Shown: positions 16,424-24,944 of the stretch, in pieces
How the letters are laid out: each line of letters opens with the position of its first letter
Position numbering within the stretch: the stretch's first letter is position 1
Assembly (NCBI GenBank): GCA_036397455.1
Contig: DASWIX010000042.1
Coordinates: 158,671-222,670, forward strand
Source: JADFNB01 sp036397455
GTDB lineage: Bacteria > Gemmatimonadota > Gemmatimonadetes > Gemmatimonadales > GWC2-71-9
Direction: 5' to 3'
Length of the DNA: 64,000 nucleotides
Notes under the pieces: generated by a model
Seen by the model: only the letters and a program-made list of their open reading frames with translations
The model's database searches: none
Told to the model about the DNA's origin: nothing
Program-made: the position numbers and the translations under genes

Positions 16424-17944
16424 TCAGAGCCCGGCTCGCAGCCGCCCCCTGTCAACCTTCCCCAGGTGGGTGCGCGGCAAATCATCCACCAGCGTCACCG
16501 CCCGAGGCACCTTGTAGCCGGCAAGGCGGTCGCGAACGAACGACGCCAGGTCCGACGGAAGGTCGGCGGACGCGCCGGACGGGACCACGAACGCGTGCGG
16601 CTGGGTGAGCCCGGCATCATCGACGACCCCGACGACCGCCGCTTCCCGCACCTTGGGGTGTTGCAGCAGGCAGTTCTCGACTTCCTGGGGCGAGAGCCAC
16701 TTGCCAGACACCTTGAGCATGTCGTCCGCTCGGCCGCCGTAGGTGAAGTACCCGTCCTCATCGCACGAGACCATGTCGCCCGAGACGTACCACTCGCCGC
16801 GGAAGCTCTCAGCGGTCTTCTCGGACAGTTGCCAATAGCCCAGCGCGCGCGAATCGCCACGTACCCACAGCGCGCCGACCTCTCCCGGCGCGACCTCGTT
16901 GCCGTCGGCATCTGAGACCCGCACCTCGAACCCGGGCACGACGGTCCCTAGCGTGCCCGGCCGCGCGGCGCCGGGCCGGTTGGACAGGAAGATGTGCCAC
17001 ATCTCCGCGGTCCCAAGGCCGTCGAGCAATTCGACGCCGAACCGCCGTTGCCAGCGGTTGTGCAGTTCGACCGGCAATGCCTCGCCGGCGGAGGTGACGA
17101 GTCGCAGGCTCGAGAGATCGGGCTCATCGCCCGAGTGGCTCACCATCTGATTGATCATCGTCGGGACGTTCACGAGCACCGTCGGGCGGAAGGTGGCGAT
17201 CTTGTCGAACAACACTTCGGGAGTGCAGCGCTCGCCAAACAACGCCGCCCGCGCGCCGACCGCGAAGGGGAAGAACAGGTTGGATCCGGTGGCGTATCCG
17301 AAGAACAGCTTGGGCACCGCGAGGGTCACATCGTCTTCGGTGAGCCCCAGCACCCCTTTGGCGTAGCATTCGGTCGTATTAGCGAACGAACGGTGCGCCT
17401 GGACGACCGCCTTGGGATGGCCGGTGGTTCCTCCGGAGAACAACCAGATGGCGGCGTCGTCGCGGTGCGTGATCGCCGGATCGAGCCGGTCGGACGCCGT
17501 GGCGAGCTGGCGATCCCAGCGCGCATCGCCGAGGGTAATCACGATCTCCGGATGGGCGCCGCGCGTCGCCGCATCCGCGAACGCGGGCGCGGTCTCGCGA
17601 TGCACGATCGCAGCCTTGGCCCGCGTATAGCCGTAGAAGTACTCGATTTCTTCGACCCGCACATACGGGTTGACCATCACCACCACGGCACCAATCTTCA
17701 CCGTACCAAAGAGCGCGGCGGCGAACTCGGGACCGTCGGGAAGCGCGATGATGACGCGCTGTTCCTGCTGAACGCCCGCCTCCCGAAGCAGGTTGCCGAA
17801 GCGGTTCGACAGCGCGGAAACCTCGGCGTATGTATGGGAGCCCCGTTCGGTCACCAGCGCGACGCGATCGCCCTTTCCCTCACGGAGTCGATCTTCGAGG
17901 AAATAGTCGGCGAGATTGAATTGTTCCGGCGGTTGAAATCGCAT
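16424..17944 (-). CDS. Benzoate-CoA ligase-family AMP-binding enzyme (candidate anthranilate-CoA ligase)
   Basis: A 506-aa acyl-CoA synthetase. The P-loop-like AMP motif is LFSGGTTGHPKAV near residue 165; YVSGDMVSCDEDGYFTYGGRADDMLKVSGKWLSPQEVE carries the hinge in its second half; the catalytic Lys lies in HLGKVDRGRLR at the C-terminus. FNLADYFLEDRL and PKLFFGYATGSNLFFPFAVG resemble benzoate/2-aminobenzoate-CoA ligases. It would make anthraniloyl-CoA from anthranilate, ATP and CoA, feeding the flavoprotein encoded at 21.9 kb. Start ATG 17944 precedes the conserved MRFQPPEQFN. It is divergent from the catabolic operon with only 36 bases between starts. Substrate choice (benzoate, anthranilate or salicylate) is inference. 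Confidence 0.8.
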   Translation of the reverse strand: MRFQPPEQFNLADYFLEDRLREGKGDRVALVTERGSHTYAEVSALSNRFGNLLREAGVQQEQRVIIALPDGPEFAAALFGTVKIGAVVVMVNPYVRVEEIEYFYGYTRAKAAIVHRETAPAFADAATRGAHPEIVITLGDARWDRQLATASDRLDPAITHRDDAAIWLFSGGTTGHPKAVVQAHRSFANTTECYAKGVLGLTEDDVTLAVPKLFFGYATGSNLFFPFAVGARAALFGERCTPEVLFDKIATFRPTVLVNVPTMINQMVSHSGDEPDLSSLRLVTSAGEALPVELHNRWQRRFGVELLDGLGTAEMWHIFLSNRPGAARPGTLGTVVPGFEVRVSDADGNEVAPGEVGALWVRGDSRALGYWQLSEKTAESFRGEWYVSGDMVSCDEDGYFTYGGRADDMLKVSGKWLSPQEVENCLLQHPKVREAAVVGVVDDAGLTQPHAFVVPSGASADLPSDLASFVRDRLAGYKVPRAVTLVDDLPRTHLGKVDRGRLRAGL

Positions 17945-17980
17945 GGGAGAGATGATGCGGCACCACACGACCGGTGGTCA
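17945..17980. promoter_or_regulatory. Short divergent promoter region with GACC-GGT-GGTC palindrome
   Basis: Only 36 bases separate the ligase start and the creatininase-family start. The interval holds a perfect short palindrome, GACCGGTGGTC at 17969-17979, just before the plus-strand ATG. No clear ribosome site precedes either gene, so one or both messages may be leaderless. The palindrome could be an operator, but at 11 bases it may also be chance in GC-rich DNA. Confidence 0.3.
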
Positions 17981-18742
17981 ATGGCCGTACACGCGCTAGC
18001 CGACCTCACCTGGACCGAGGTGCGGGCGCTGGCGGATGGGGGGGGAATCGCCATTCTGCCAACCGGCGCGATCGAGGCCCACGGCCCACACCTGCCGCTC
18101 GCCACCGACGTCATCATCGCCGAGGCCATGGCACGGGCGGGTGCCGAGCGCTTGAGCGAGCGAGGGCACCAGGCCGTGCTGCTGCCGACGCTCCCGTTCA
18201 CGCCGGCGCTGTTTGCGGCCGACTTCGCCGGGACGATCTCGGTATCGGCGCGCTCGGTGGCCGACATGGTCGCGGACATTGCCGCGTCCGTAGCCGGCCA
18301 CGGCTTCCGTACGTTGGCGATCGCGAACGCGCATTTCGATCCGGCGCACGTCGAGGCGTTGGGGGCGGCGGTGCGGCTCCTCGCAACCCGAACCGGGTTT
18401 CGCGTGGTCTTTCCGGATATCACCCGGCGCCCGTGGGTTGACCGCCTGACCGCCGAATTCCGCAGCGGCGCCTGCCACGCCGGCCGATACGAGGGGTCGA
18501 TCGTGATGGCGGCGCGTCCCGATCTGGTGCGCGAGGAGGTGCGTCGTGGCCTTCCCCCCAACCCAACCTCGCTGTCCGAGGCCATTCGCGGCGGCAAGCA
18601 CTCGTTTACCGAAGCCGGCAGCGCCGACGCATATTTCGGCGCGCCGGCGGAAGCCTCCGCGGCGGAAGGGCACCGCACGATCGAGACGCTCGGCACCATC
18701 TTGGAGGAAGCGATCCTCATGGAGGTCGGCGATGATGCTTGA
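17981..18742 (+). CDS. Creatininase-family amidohydrolase (candidate N-formylkynurenine formamidase)
   Basis: A 253-aa protein with the creatininase-family metal motif ILPTGAIEAHGPHLPLATD (Glu, His and Asp ligands) near residue 25 and the later Glu in HAGRYEGSIVM near residue 168. The family's usual NGHGGN loop is altered to NAHFDPAHVEAL, so it is not creatininase itself. Relatives such as archaeal ArfB hydrolyse a formamide. In this operon tryptophan dioxygenase and kynureninase are present but no cyclase-type KynB is seen, so this protein is the best candidate to remove the formyl group from N-formylkynurenine. That role is inference. It overlaps the next gene by 11 bases. Confidence 0.7.
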   Translation: MAVHALADLTWTEVRALADGGGIAILPTGAIEAHGPHLPLATDVIIAEAMARAGAERLSERGHQAVLLPTLPFTPALFAADFAGTISVSARSVADMVADIAASVAGHGFRTLAIANAHFDPAHVEALGAAVRLLATRTGFRVVFPDITRRPWVDRLTAEFRSGACHAGRYEGSIVMAARPDLVREEVRRGLPPNPTSLSEAIRGGKHSFTEAGSADAYFGAPAEASAAEGHRTIETLGTILEEAILMEVGDDA

Positions 18743-19508
18743 GCGGCGAGGAATCGTCATCACGGGCGGCGGCCGCGGGATCGGTGCCGCCGTGGCCCGG
18801 GCCGTCGCGGCGGCAGGTGGATCGGTGGTCCTGGCGGCCCGCACCGAAGCCGAGGTGCGCGAGACGGCGGCCGTGCTGACGGCAGGCGGACATGCCGCAT
18901 GGCCGGTCGTATGCGACGTCACGCAACCGGATGACGTCGCGCGGCTGGCGACTCGCGCCGCCGACCTCCTTGGGTCGGTCGATGTCCTGGTCAACAACGC
19001 CGGAGTGGCCCACTCGGCGCCCCTCGCCAAGATCGACCTGGAGGACTGGAATCGCCTGTTCGCCGTGAACGCCACGGGCACGTTTCTGTGTACCCAGGCG
19101 CTCCTGCCGGGCATGATCGCCCGCGGGTGGGGGCGCGTCGTGAACATCGCCTCGGTGGCGGGGCTGTCAGGTGCCCGTTACATCGCGGCCTACGCGGCCG
19201 CGAAGCACGCGGTGATCGGTTTCACGCGATCCGTTGCCGCGGAAGTGGCCGCGGGCGGCGTCACCGTGAACGCGGTGTGCCCGGGATACGTCGACACGGC
19301 TATGACCACCGCGTCGGTGAACCGCATCGCGTCCGCCACGGGTCGCACCACCGCTGCGGCGCGGGAGGCCATTCTTCAGACGACGCCCCAACATCGATTG
19401 ATCGCGCCCGACGAAGTGGCGCACGCCGTGCTGGCGTTGTGCGACCACGGCGCGAGGGGCATCAACGGACAGTGTATCGTGCTCGACGGTGGAGGACTGC
19501 TCGCATGA
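18732..19508 (+). CDS. SDR-family 3-hydroxyacyl-CoA-type dehydrogenase
   Basis: A 258-aa classical SDR: ITGGGRGIGAAVARAVA near residue 10, NNAGVAHSAPL near 87, Ser in NIASVAGLSG and the full YAAAK active site (AAYAAAKHAVIGFTR) near residue 152. It ends GQCIVLDGGGLLA. The start at 18732 is preceded by GGAGG at 18721-18725. In the cluster it would oxidise a hydroxyacyl-CoA or ring-alcohol intermediate after anthraniloyl-CoA reduction. It overlaps the RidA-like gene by ATGA. Confidence 0.82.
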   Translation: MMLERRGIVITGGGRGIGAAVARAVAAAGGSVVLAARTEAEVRETAAVLTAGGHAAWPVVCDVTQPDDVARLATRAADLLGSVDVLVNNAGVAHSAPLAKIDLEDWNRLFAVNATGTFLCTQALLPGMIARGWGRVVNIASVAGLSGARYIAAYAAAKHAVIGFTRSVAAEVAAGGVTVNAVCPGYVDTAMTTASVNRIASATGRTTAAAREAILQTTPQHRLIAPDEVAHAVLALCDHGARGINGQCIVLDGGGLLA

Positions 19509-19903
19509 CGCTGGACATCATCAATCCCGACGACCTCGGCGTGCCCCGCGGGTGGAACAACGGCATGTTGGCTCCGGCCGGTGGTCGCGTCCTGTTTGTC
19601 GCCGGCCAGACAGCGGCGGATGCCGACGGCGTCGTCACGCCTGTCGGACTGGTCGCCCAGTGGGAACGGGCCCTCGAACGCGTCTTGCTGGTGGTGCGGG
19701 ACGCAGGCGGCGGACCCGAGCATATCGGCCGGCTCACGATCTACGTGACCGATCTGGCCGCCTATCGCGCGCACCGCAAGCAGATTGGCGAAGTCTACCG
19801 GCGCCTGATGGGCCGTCACTTCCCCGCGATGGCGCTCGTCGAGGTGACGGGACTGGTTGACGAACAGGCGTTGCTCGAAATGGAAGCGACCGCGGTCATC
19901 TGA
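19505..19903 (+). CDS. RidA/YjgF-family protein lacking the signature Arg
   Basis: A 132-aa Rid-family protein (LFVAGQTAADADGVV near residue 33, AGGGPEHIGRLTIYVTD near residue 75, LVEVTGLVDEQALLEMEA at the end). RidA enzymes hydrolyse reactive enamines or imines to ketones and ammonia. In RidA proper the C-terminal motif reads PARxxVEV; here it is PAMALVEV, so the carboxylate-binding Arg is replaced by Met. That argues against 2-aminoacrylate as substrate and fits either a CoA-thioester imine or a different activity. In this operon it could release ammonia from the aminated ring intermediate. Start fixed by the ATGA overlap. Confidence 0.8.
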   Translation: MTLDIINPDDLGVPRGWNNGMLAPAGGRVLFVAGQTAADADGVVTPVGLVAQWERALERVLLVVRDAGGGPEHIGRLTIYVTDLAAYRAHRKQIGEVYRRLMGRHFPAMALVEVTGLVDEQALLEMEATAVI

Positions 19904-19912
19904 GAGGGATTG

Positions 19913-20713
19913 ATGCCGATTACAGCGACGTCGTTCCGCTACACGCACGACCCCGACACGGCGGTGGCCACCATCACGTTGAATCGGCCGGATCGACTCA
20001 ACGCGCTCACGTTCGAGGTCTATCACGAACTGCGGGATGCCTTCCGCGCGCTCGATACGGAGGAGGGCGTGCGCGCCGTCGTGATGACGGGCGCGGGGCG
20101 CGCGTTCTGTTCCGGCGGGGATGTCGAGGACATCATCGGCGCGCTCTTTGCCCGGGACTTCGAAGGACTGCTCGACTTCACGCGCCTCACCTGCGATCTG
20201 GTGCTCGCAATCCGGCAGTGCCGCCGGCCGGTCGTCGCGGCGCTGAACGGCACGGTCGCCGGCGCCGGCGCGGTCATCGCCACCGCGTGTGACGTACGTA
20301 TCGCCGCCGAGTCGGCGAAGATCGCGTATCTGTTCACCAAGGTGGGTCTGTCCGGGGCCGACATGGGATCCGCCTGGCTGCTCCCACGCATCGTGGGCCT
20401 TGGCATCGCCACAGAGCTGCTGATGAGCGGGGATTTCGTCGATCCGCAGCGGGCGGAACGGATTGGCCTGTACAATCGCGTCGTGCCCGATGGTGAGGTA
20501 CTCGATGCCGCCCGCGCGCTGGCGGAACGGCTCGCGCGCGGTCCGTCGTTCGCCCTGGCCATCACCAAGGACGCGTTGAACCGCGAAGCGAGCATGGACC
20601 TCGTCGCGGCCATGGAGGCGGAGGCCCAGGCACAGGCGGGATGCATGGCGCATCAGAACTTCCGCGAGGCCTACGACGCGTTCGTGGCCAAGCGACCCCC
20701 GCGTTTCACGTGA
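19913..20713 (+). CDS. Enoyl-CoA hydratase/isomerase family protein
   Basis: A 266-aa crotonase-fold protein. The oxyanion-hole motifs are MTGAGRAFCSGGDVEDI near residue 63 and ALNGTVAGAGAVIATACDVRIA near residue 118; PxxS-type helix segments follow (LFTKVGLSGADMGSAWLLPRIVG). It would hydrate or isomerise a ring or ring-opened acyl-CoA in the catabolic pathway. Start: ATG 19913, nine bases after the RidA-like stop with GAGAGG just upstream. It is followed 7 bases later by the acyl-CoA dehydrogenase gene. Confidence 0.88.
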   Translation: MPITATSFRYTHDPDTAVATITLNRPDRLNALTFEVYHELRDAFRALDTEEGVRAVVMTGAGRAFCSGGDVEDIIGALFARDFEGLLDFTRLTCDLVLAIRQCRRPVVAALNGTVAGAGAVIATACDVRIAAESAKIAYLFTKVGLSGADMGSAWLLPRIVGLGIATELLMSGDFVDPQRAERIGLYNRVVPDGEVLDAARALAERLARGPSFALAITKDALNREASMDLVAAMEAEAQAQAGCMAHQNFREAYDAFVAKRPPRFT

Positions 20714-20720
20714 CACCCTG

Positions 20721-21875
20721 ATGCCCGACGTCCGCGCCGTTCGCGCCTTTCTCGACTCGAAGCACATCCAACTCGCCGAGCGTTTCGCCGCGTTTGCCTC
20801 GTGGCGCGTGGCCCCGCGGCCGCATCCGGCGAGCGACGACGAGGCGCGCGTCGAGGCGCGAGCGCTCCTGGCGTTGCTGGGCGGCGGCGAGTGGTTCGCG
20901 GCGATCGCCGAGCAGGACCTGCGCGCGTGCGCGCTGATTCGCGAGACGCTGGCCGCCGCATCTCCTCTGGCGGATGCCGTGTTTGCGCTGCAAGCGTTGG
21001 GGGCCACGCCGCTGGTGCTGGCGGGCAGCGCGGCGCAACGCGCCCGGTGGCTGCCGGCGGTGGGGCGCGGTGAGGCCATGGCCGCGTTCGCGATGACCGA
21101 GCCCGACGCCGGATCCGACGTGGCGGCCATGACGACCGTGGCGAGGCGCGATGGTGAGACCTACGTCCTCAACGGCACCAAGACGCTCATCTCGAACGCC
21201 GGGATCGCGGACTTCTATGTCGTGTTCGCGTCCACCAGTCCCGCGCGCGGCAAGAAGGGCATTACCTCTTTCCTGGTCCCCGCCAACCATCCCGGTCTCG
21301 TCTTTGTCCGGCCGCAGGTGTTGTCGTCGCCCCATCCGTTGGGCGAGATCGCGTTGCGTGACTGCCGGCTGGATTTGTCGGCCATGATCGGACAGGAGGG
21401 GGACGGCATGCGGCTGGGTCTCGCCACGCTCGACCGGCTGCGTGCCACGGTGGGTGCGGCCGCGTGCGGCATGGCGGAACGCGCACTCGACGAGGCACTC
21501 GGACTTGCCATTGTCAGGCGTCAGTTCGGCAAGAAACTCGCCGAGTTTCAGCTCACGCAGGACAAGATCGCGCGGATGGCCACGGACCTGACCGCGGCGC
21601 GGCTCCTGGTGTATCGCGCCGCCTGGGAGAAAGACGGCGGCGCGGAGCGCGTCACCGTCGAGTCCGCCATGGCCAAGGCGTTCGCCACCGAAACGGCGCA
21701 GCGGATCGTCGATGACGCGATCCAGATTGTCGGCGGCCAGGGCGTGCTGGCGGATCATCCACTCGACCTGCTGTACCGGTCGGTACGAGCACTGCGCATC
21801 TACGAGGGAACGACGGAAATGCAACGCCTCATCATCGCGGGCCAGGTCATCGCGCAGGCCGAGGCGTCGGTGTGA
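20721..21875 (+). CDS. Acyl-CoA dehydrogenase
   Basis: A 384-aa FAD enzyme. The signature AMTEPDAGSDVAAM lies near residue 120, a second FAD segment (RRQFGKKLAEFQLTQDKIARM) near 265, and the catalytic-base region RIYEGTTEMQRLIIAGQ near residue 360 (Glu in YEGTTE). It would introduce a double bond into a cyclic or linear acyl-CoA made from the anthraniloyl-CoA route. Its N-terminal helix region is shorter than in MCAD but the core is complete. The TGA overlaps the GTG start of the next gene. Confidence 0.9.
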   Translation: MPDVRAVRAFLDSKHIQLAERFAAFASWRVAPRPHPASDDEARVEARALLALLGGGEWFAAIAEQDLRACALIRETLAAASPLADAVFALQALGATPLVLAGSAAQRARWLPAVGRGEAMAAFAMTEPDAGSDVAAMTTVARRDGETYVLNGTKTLISNAGIADFYVVFASTSPARGKKGITSFLVPANHPGLVFVRPQVLSSPHPLGEIALRDCRLDLSAMIGQEGDGMRLGLATLDRLRATVGAAACGMAERALDEALGLAIVRRQFGKKLAEFQLTQDKIARMATDLTAARLLVYRAAWEKDGGAERVTVESAMAKAFATETAQRIVDDAIQIVGGQGVLADHPLDLLYRSVRALRIYEGTTEMQRLIIAGQVIAQAEASV

Positions 21876-24106
21876 AGATCGACTGCATCGGTGGCGGGCC
21901 GGCCGGACTGTATTTCGCGATCCTCATGAAGAAGGCCGATCCCCGGAACGACATCACGGTGTACGAACGCAACCGCCCGGACGACACGTTCGGGTTCGGC
22001 GTCGTTTTCTCCGACGCGACACAGGGGAATCTCGCCCAGGCCGACCGCGAGACGTTCGACGCGTGGAACCGCGCGTGCGCCCGGTGGGACGACATTCACA
22101 TCCATGTGGCCGGGCAGCTCCTTACCTCCACCGGGCACGGTTTCAGCGGGTTGTCGCGCGAGGCGCTGCTCCGGGTGCTGGTCGAGCGATGCCGCGCCCT
22201 CGGCGTCCGGGTCCACTTCGAGTACGAAGTCTATGACCTGGCGGCACACCGCGATTGTGATGTGCTGGTTGCCTCCGACGGTTTCAGCAGCACGGTGCGG
22301 GAGCAGTATCACGCGCAGTTTCAACCGGACCTCGACTGGCGGCCCAACCGGTTCGTGTGGCTCGGCACGACCAGGCCGTTTCCGGCGTTCACGTTCTATT
22401 TTCGGGAAGACGAGCACGGGCTGTGGCGGGTGCACGCCTACCAGTACGAGGCCGGTCACTCGACCTTCATCGTCGAGACGACCGAGACCACATGGCGCGC
22501 GTCCGGGATGGACGCCGCGACCGAGGATGAGACGCTCGTGTTTTGCGAGCGACTGTTCGCCGAGGAGCTGGCGGGACACCCCCTGCTGAAGAACCGCTCG
22601 ATCTGGCGCAACTTCGCCACCGTACGCAATGCCCACTGGTCGCATGAGAACGTCGTGCTGATCGGCGACGCCGCCCATACGGCGCACTTTTCGGTCGGAT
22701 CGGGAACCAAACTGGGGATGGAGGACGGCATTGCGCTCGCCCAGGCGTTGACCGACCATGCGGACGTGCCAGGGGCGCTCGCCGCCTACGAGGCGGACCG
22801 CCGGCCCGCGGTCGAGAGTCTCCAGCGGGCGGCACAAGTGAGTCTCGAGTGGTTCGAGGACGCCGAACGCTACATGGATCTCGACCCGATCCAGTTCGGC
22901 TTCAATCTCCTGACTCGCAGCTTCCGCATCACGCACGACAACTTGAAGCTCCGTGATCCCGGCTACATTGACCGCGTCGACCGGTGGTTCGCGGCGCGCG
23001 CGGGCAGCCGGCAGCCGCAAGCCCCCCCGCCGCTGCTCACGCCGTTTCGGCTGCGAGACCTGATGCTCGACAACCGCGTCGTGGTGTCGCCGATGTGCCA
23101 GTACCGCGCGGTGGACGGCTGCCCGAATGAGTGGCACCTGGTGCACCTCGGGAGCCGCGCGATCGGGGGTGCGGGGTTGGTGTTCAGCGAGATGACCGAC
23201 GTGAGCGCCGACGCGCGGATCACGCCGGGTTGTGCCGGGATGTATGCGCCGGCGCATGTGGATGCGTGGCGCCGGGTGGTCGATTTCGTGCATCGCGAGA
23301 GCGACGCGAAAGTCGGGATGCAGCTCGGTCATGCCGGTCGGAAGGGCGCGACGCGGCCGCCGTGGGAGGGCGCCGACGTGCCGCTGACGGATGGAACGTG
23401 GCCGCTCCTCGCACCGTCGCCGCTACCATACCTGCCCCATTGCCAGGTGCCCAAGGCCATGGATCGCGCGGACATGGACCGCGTGCGCGGGGATTTCGTT
23501 CGCGCCGCCGGCATGGCCGACGAGGCCGGCTTCGACATGCTGGAGCTGCACTACGCCCACGGGTATCTCCTCGCCACCTTCATTTCCCCACTGACCAACC
23601 AGCGGACGGACGCGTACGGCGGGAGCGTCGAGAACCGCATGCGCTTTCCGCTGGAGGTATTCCACGCCGTTCGGGCGATATGGCCGGAACGCAAACCCAT
23701 CTCGGTTCGCATTTCTGCCGTGGATTGGGTGCCCGGCGGCATGGAGGCGGCCGATGCGGTCGAGGTGGCGACGCTGCTCAAAGCGGCCGGTTGCGATATC
23801 ATCGACGTATCGGCCGGGCAGACCGTGGCCCACCAGCGGCCGGAGTACGGACGACAGTTTCAGACGCCGTTCAGCAATCGGATCCGTCACGAGGTCGGCA
23901 TCCCGACCATGGCGGTCGGCAACATTTCGTCGTACATGGACGTCAACACCATTCTGGTGGCCGGGCGCGCCGATCTGTGCGTCCTCGCCCGCGCCCATCT
24001 GTGGGATCCCTACTGGACGCGGCACGCAGCGCAGGCGCTGGGCCACGCGTGCACGTGGCCGGATCCGTATGAGTCGATGAACACCTACAAACCGCGTTTC
24101 GAGTGA
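21872..24106 (+). CDS. Bifunctional flavoprotein: FAD monooxygenase + Old-Yellow-Enzyme domain (2-aminobenzoyl-CoA monooxygenase/reductase-like)
   Basis: A 744-aa fusion. Residues 1-~380 are a salicylate-hydroxylase-type FAD monooxygenase (CIGGGPAGLYFAILMKKA; VLIGDAAHTAHFSVGSGTKL near residue 265). Residues ~390-744 are an OYE-type FMN reductase (NRVVVSPMCQYRAVDG; MQLGHAGRKG; ELHYAHGYLLATFISPLTNQ; LARAHLWDPYWTRHAA). The same two-domain build is known for 2-aminobenzoyl-CoA monooxygenase/reductase of Azoarcus evansii and for salicyloyl-CoA 5-hydroxylase relatives. It would hydroxylate anthraniloyl-CoA at C5 with O2 and reduce the ring with NADH. The neighbours (CoA ligase, kynureninase) favour anthraniloyl-CoA. 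Confidence 0.88.
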   Translation: MKIDCIGGGPAGLYFAILMKKADPRNDITVYERNRPDDTFGFGVVFSDATQGNLAQADRETFDAWNRACARWDDIHIHVAGQLLTSTGHGFSGLSREALLRVLVERCRALGVRVHFEYEVYDLAAHRDCDVLVASDGFSSTVREQYHAQFQPDLDWRPNRFVWLGTTRPFPAFTFYFREDEHGLWRVHAYQYEAGHSTFIVETTETTWRASGMDAATEDETLVFCERLFAEELAGHPLLKNRSIWRNFATVRNAHWSHENVVLIGDAAHTAHFSVGSGTKLGMEDGIALAQALTDHADVPGALAAYEADRRPAVESLQRAAQVSLEWFEDAERYMDLDPIQFGFNLLTRSFRITHDNLKLRDPGYIDRVDRWFAARAGSRQPQAPPPLLTPFRLRDLMLDNRVVVSPMCQYRAVDGCPNEWHLVHLGSRAIGGAGLVFSEMTDVSADARITPGCAGMYAPAHVDAWRRVVDFVHRESDAKVGMQLGHAGRKGATRPPWEGADVPLTDGTWPLLAPSPLPYLPHCQVPKAMDRADMDRVRGDFVRAAGMADEAGFDMLELHYAHGYLLATFISPLTNQRTDAYGGSVENRMRFPLEVFHAVRAIWPERKPISVRISAVDWVPGGMEAADAVEVATLLKAAGCDIIDVSAGQTVAHQRPEYGRQFQTPFSNRIRHEVGIPTMAVGNISSYMDVNTILVAGRADLCVLARAHLWDPYWTRHAAQALGHACTWPDPYESMNTYKPRFE

Positions 24107-24113
24107 GCGTCGC

Positions 24114-24896
24114 ATGGCACTGACGTACTGGGATTATCTGAAGATCGACGAGTTGCTGGCACTGCAGCAGCCCCTGTCCGACGGCCCCGAACACGATGAG
24201 ACGCTGTTCATCGTGATTCACCAGGTGTACGAGTTGTGGTTCAAGGAGGTGATCCACGAGCTGGACTACCTGCAAACGCTGCTCGCGCGGAACGACACTC
24301 CTCCGGCGCTCCACACACTGAAGCGCATCCTCACGATCCTCAAGACGCTGGTCGCGCAGATTGACGTGCTCGAGACGATCACGCCGCTGAACTTCCTGTC
24401 ATTTCGCGATCGTCTCGAGTCGGGCAGTGGTTTTCAGTCGTATCAGTTTCGGGAACTCGAATTCATGTTGGGCGCCAAGCGGGCCGATGCCGCCGGGCGA
24501 TACCCGGAGGGGAGCGTTGGCCGTCGCCGGCTCGAACTGCGCTATCGCCAACCGACCGTGTGGGACGCCTTTCTGCGGTACCTCGACGCAAACGGGTATC
24601 GGGTTCAGGAAGACCTGACCGAGCGGGACGTGACGCTGCCGCTGCAGCCGTCGCCCTCCACCCAGCGCATTCTCATCGAAGTCTATCGGACCAATCCGAC
24701 CGTGTCCGCCATCTGCGAACGGTTCGTCGACCTGGACGAGGGGCTCCAGGAGTGGCGCTACCGGCACGTGAAGATGGTCGAGCGCACCATTGGGACACGC
24801 ACGGGGACCGGCGGCTCGACGGGCGCGGAATATCTCAGGGCTACGCTGTTTACGCCGGTGTTCCCGGATCTCTGGGCCATACGGAGCGAGCTGTAG
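24114..24896 (+). CDS. kynA: Tryptophan 2,3-dioxygenase
   Basis: A 260-aa heme enzyme that opens the indole ring of tryptophan to give N-formylkynurenine. Conserved motifs: YWDYLKIDELLALQ at the start, HDETLFIVIHQVYELWFKE near residue 28, FQSYQFRELEFMLG near residue 107 (substrate-binding Arg), and RYRHVKMVERTIG near residue 225 with the heme-ligand His, then GTGGSTGAEYLR. Length is normal. The ATG at 24114 is 7 bases after the bifunctional flavoprotein gene, so uptake of tryptophan into the anthraniloyl-CoA route is encoded in the same operon. Confidence 0.95.
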   Translation: MALTYWDYLKIDELLALQQPLSDGPEHDETLFIVIHQVYELWFKEVIHELDYLQTLLARNDTPPALHTLKRILTILKTLVAQIDVLETITPLNFLSFRDRLESGSGFQSYQFRELEFMLGAKRADAAGRYPEGSVGRRRLELRYRQPTVWDAFLRYLDANGYRVQEDLTERDVTLPLQPSPSTQRILIEVYRTNPTVSAICERFVDLDEGLQEWRYRHVKMVERTIGTRTGTGGSTGAEYLRATLFTPVFPDLWAIRSEL

Positions 24897-24944
24897 CACC
24901 ACGCCGACCGTACCCCGTCCAAACCGACAGGAGTGGAGACCACC

